From Allostella sp. ATCC 35155 (GTDB lineage Bacteria; Pseudomonadota; Alphaproteobacteria; ATCC43930; Allostellaceae): a DNA stretch of 64,000 nucleotides. A program made the translations under genes and the position numbers. The notes below the pieces were generated by a model. That model was given only the letters and a program-made list of their open reading frames with translations, made no database searches and was not told the origin of the DNA. The stretch is from assembly GCA_006738865.1 (NCBI GenBank), contig AP019701.1, positions 310,001 through 374,000 on the forward strand, written 5' to 3'. Below, in pieces: positions 63,005 through 64,000 of this stretch (position 1 is the stretch's first letter; each line of letters opens with the position of its first letter).

Positions 63005-63633
63005 ACCGTCTTCGCCTTGTAGGCGCAGAGATCGCGGACCGTGCAGTCCGGGCAGCGCGGCTTGCGCGCCTGGCAGACATAGCGGCCATGCAGGATCAGC
63101 CAGTGGTGCGCATGCAGGCGCCACCTGGCCGGGACGGCCCGTTCCAGTTTTTCCTCGACCGCCAGCGGGGTCTTGCCGGCCGCCAGGCCGGTACGGTTGG
63201 CGACGCGGAAGATATGGGTGTCGACCGCGATGGTCGGCTGCCCGAACGCGACGTTCATCACCACGTTCGCCGTCTTGCGGCCGACGCCCGGCAGGGTTTC
63301 CAGAACATCGCGGTCCGCCGGGACCTGGCCGCCATACTGCTCCACCAGGATGCGGCTCAGCGCGATCACGTTCTTGGCCTTGGTGTTGAAGAGGCCGATC
63401 GTCTTGATGAACTCCCGCAGCCGCTCCTCGCCGAGGTCGAGCATCTTCTGCGGCGTGTCCACCAGCCGGAAGAGCGGGCCGGTCGCGCGGTTGACGCCAA
63501 CGTCGGTCGCCTGGGCCGACAGGACCACCGCCACCAGCAGCGTGTAGGGATTGCCGTATTCGAGTTCCGTCTTCGGCTCGGGATCGGCGGCGGCGAGGCG
63601 GCCGAAGAACTCGTCGACCTTGCGCTTCTGCAT
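63001..63633 (-). CDS. nth: Endonuclease III
   Basis: A 210-residue base-excision glycosylase/AP lyase for oxidised pyrimidines. It has the helix-hairpin-helix motif LPGVGRKTANVV with the catalytic Lys, the catalytic Asp in VDTHIFRVANR, and the 4Fe-4S cysteine pattern C-x6-C-x2-C-x5-C (CQARKPRCPDCTVRDLC) at the C terminus. Length is normal. The divergent DUF2244 gene starts 98 bases upstream. Confidence 0.96.
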   Translation of the reverse strand: MQKRKVDEFFGRLAAADPEPKTELEYGNPYTLLVAVVLSAQATDVGVNRATGPLFRLVDTPQKMLDLGEERLREFIKTIGLFNTKAKNVIALSRILVEQYGGQVPADRDVLETLPGVGRKTANVVMNVAFGQPTIAVDTHIFRVANRTGLAAGKTPLAVEEKLERAVPARWRLHAHHWLILHGRYVCQARKPRCPDCTVRDLCAYKAKTV

Positions 63634-63731
63634 GTCGGGAAACCAGGCGGGGAGGGGGCGCCAATCTATCGCGTCCGCCGGTGGAACGCCCCCTTTTCCC
63701 GTCCGGCACGGCAGCCATATGATTGCCGGAA

Positions 63732-64000
63732 ATGGCTGCCATCGCCACCGTCGACCCGTCGCCGCTGCTCGATCTCGAGCTGCGACCGCACCGTAGCCTG
63801 CCGCCGGCAGGCTTCACGCTGCTGATGCTGGCGCTGGGCGGCGTCGGCTTCGTGACGGGTGTGCTCTTCCTGGCGATCGGGGCCTGGCCGGTGTTCGGCT
63901 TCCTCGGGCTCGACGTCCTCGGCGTCTACATCGCGTTCCGCATCAGCTATGCCCGCGCCCGCACCACCGCCGACCGCGTCCGACTGGCCGGCGACGCCCT
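63732..64000 (+). CDS. DUF2244 membrane protein, cut by window end
   Basis: The first 89 codons of a gene that runs past the window edge. The product begins MAAIATVDPSPLLDLELRPHR and has two hydrophobic helices (about 28-48 and 52-70) followed by FRISYARARTTADRV. The layout of an N-terminal RPHRSL segment and paired helices fits DUF2244 proteins, commonly found beside nth in alphaproteobacteria. Function unknown. Start ATG at 63732. Confidence 0.8.
   Translation, partial: MAAIATVDPSPLLDLELRPHRSLPPAGFTLLMLALGGVGFVTGVLFLAIGAWPVFGFLGLDVLGVYIAFRISYARARTTADRVRLAGDA

Overview
The window is 64 kb of very GC-rich DNA carrying about 65 protein genes packed in short co-directional runs, many joined by ATGA overlaps. 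The gene content points to an alphaproteobacterium, probably of the Rhodospirillales type: an unbroken cytochrome c maturation cluster (ccmABCDEFGHI), an AapJQMP-type amino-acid transporter, a DUF1289 protein, a bactofilin, and nth next to a DUF2244 protein. This placement is inferred from gene content only. I see no rRNA, tRNA, CRISPR array, insertion sequence or prophage.

Layout. 1-8.0 kb: hydantoinase B-type protein and a cytoplasmic molybdopterin S/N-oxide reductase (+); ChaC-type gamma-glutamylcyclotransferase and an SDR (-); flavin reductase and a lipoprotein (+); an MFS transporter (-). 8.0-8.5 kb: a gene-free stretch holding two diverged copies of a roughly 160-bp module. Each copy has a dyad-containing upstream block, a 5' hairpin, a near-identical 30-nt segment with CCTCCTT, and a strong intrinsic terminator. 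8.5-15.7 kb: the whole ccm operon. 15.9-19.9 kb: rRNA methyltransferase, aldo/keto reductase, thioesterase, lipoprotein, DUF1289 protein and a GntR regulator (-). 20-24.2 kb: a TauABC-like importer plus a GMC oxidoreductase, divergent from gntR across a dyad. 24.3-30.4 kb: HupE-like protein (+), then gamma-glutamyltransferase, an orphan ABC-2 permease, a large MscS channel and a LysE exporter (-).

30.6-33.9 kb: a second NitT/TauT-type importer and an exported glutathione peroxidase. 34-38.9 kb: a four-gene GldA/GldF/GldG-like ABC cassette ending in a DUF4340 protein. 39-46 kb: argD, argF and hslO (+) facing argE, trkH, folE and apaG (-). 46.2-53.6 kb (-): OmpA-family lipoprotein, O-antigen ligase-like protein, AmpG-like permease, cyclophilin, typA and a PfkB-family kinase. 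53.7-62.1 kb (+): PhoX-like phosphatase, then a six-gene unit of aapJQMP, a class V PLP enzyme and a threonine aldolase, preceded by a sigma-54-like -24/-12 element. 62.1-64 kb: a perfect 13-bp AT-rich dyad, a bactofilin, nth (-), and a DUF2244 gene cut by the window end.

The genes themselves are mostly recognisable families. The least explained signal is the tandem RNA-like module just upstream of ccmA. Its second terminator ends only 19 nt before the ccmA start codon, so it is either one of a pair of small RNAs or the leader/attenuator of the ccm operon. Other points for a second look are the sigma-54-like element before the amino-acid uptake/PLP operon, the structured ccmI 3' region, and several perfect dyads between genes.
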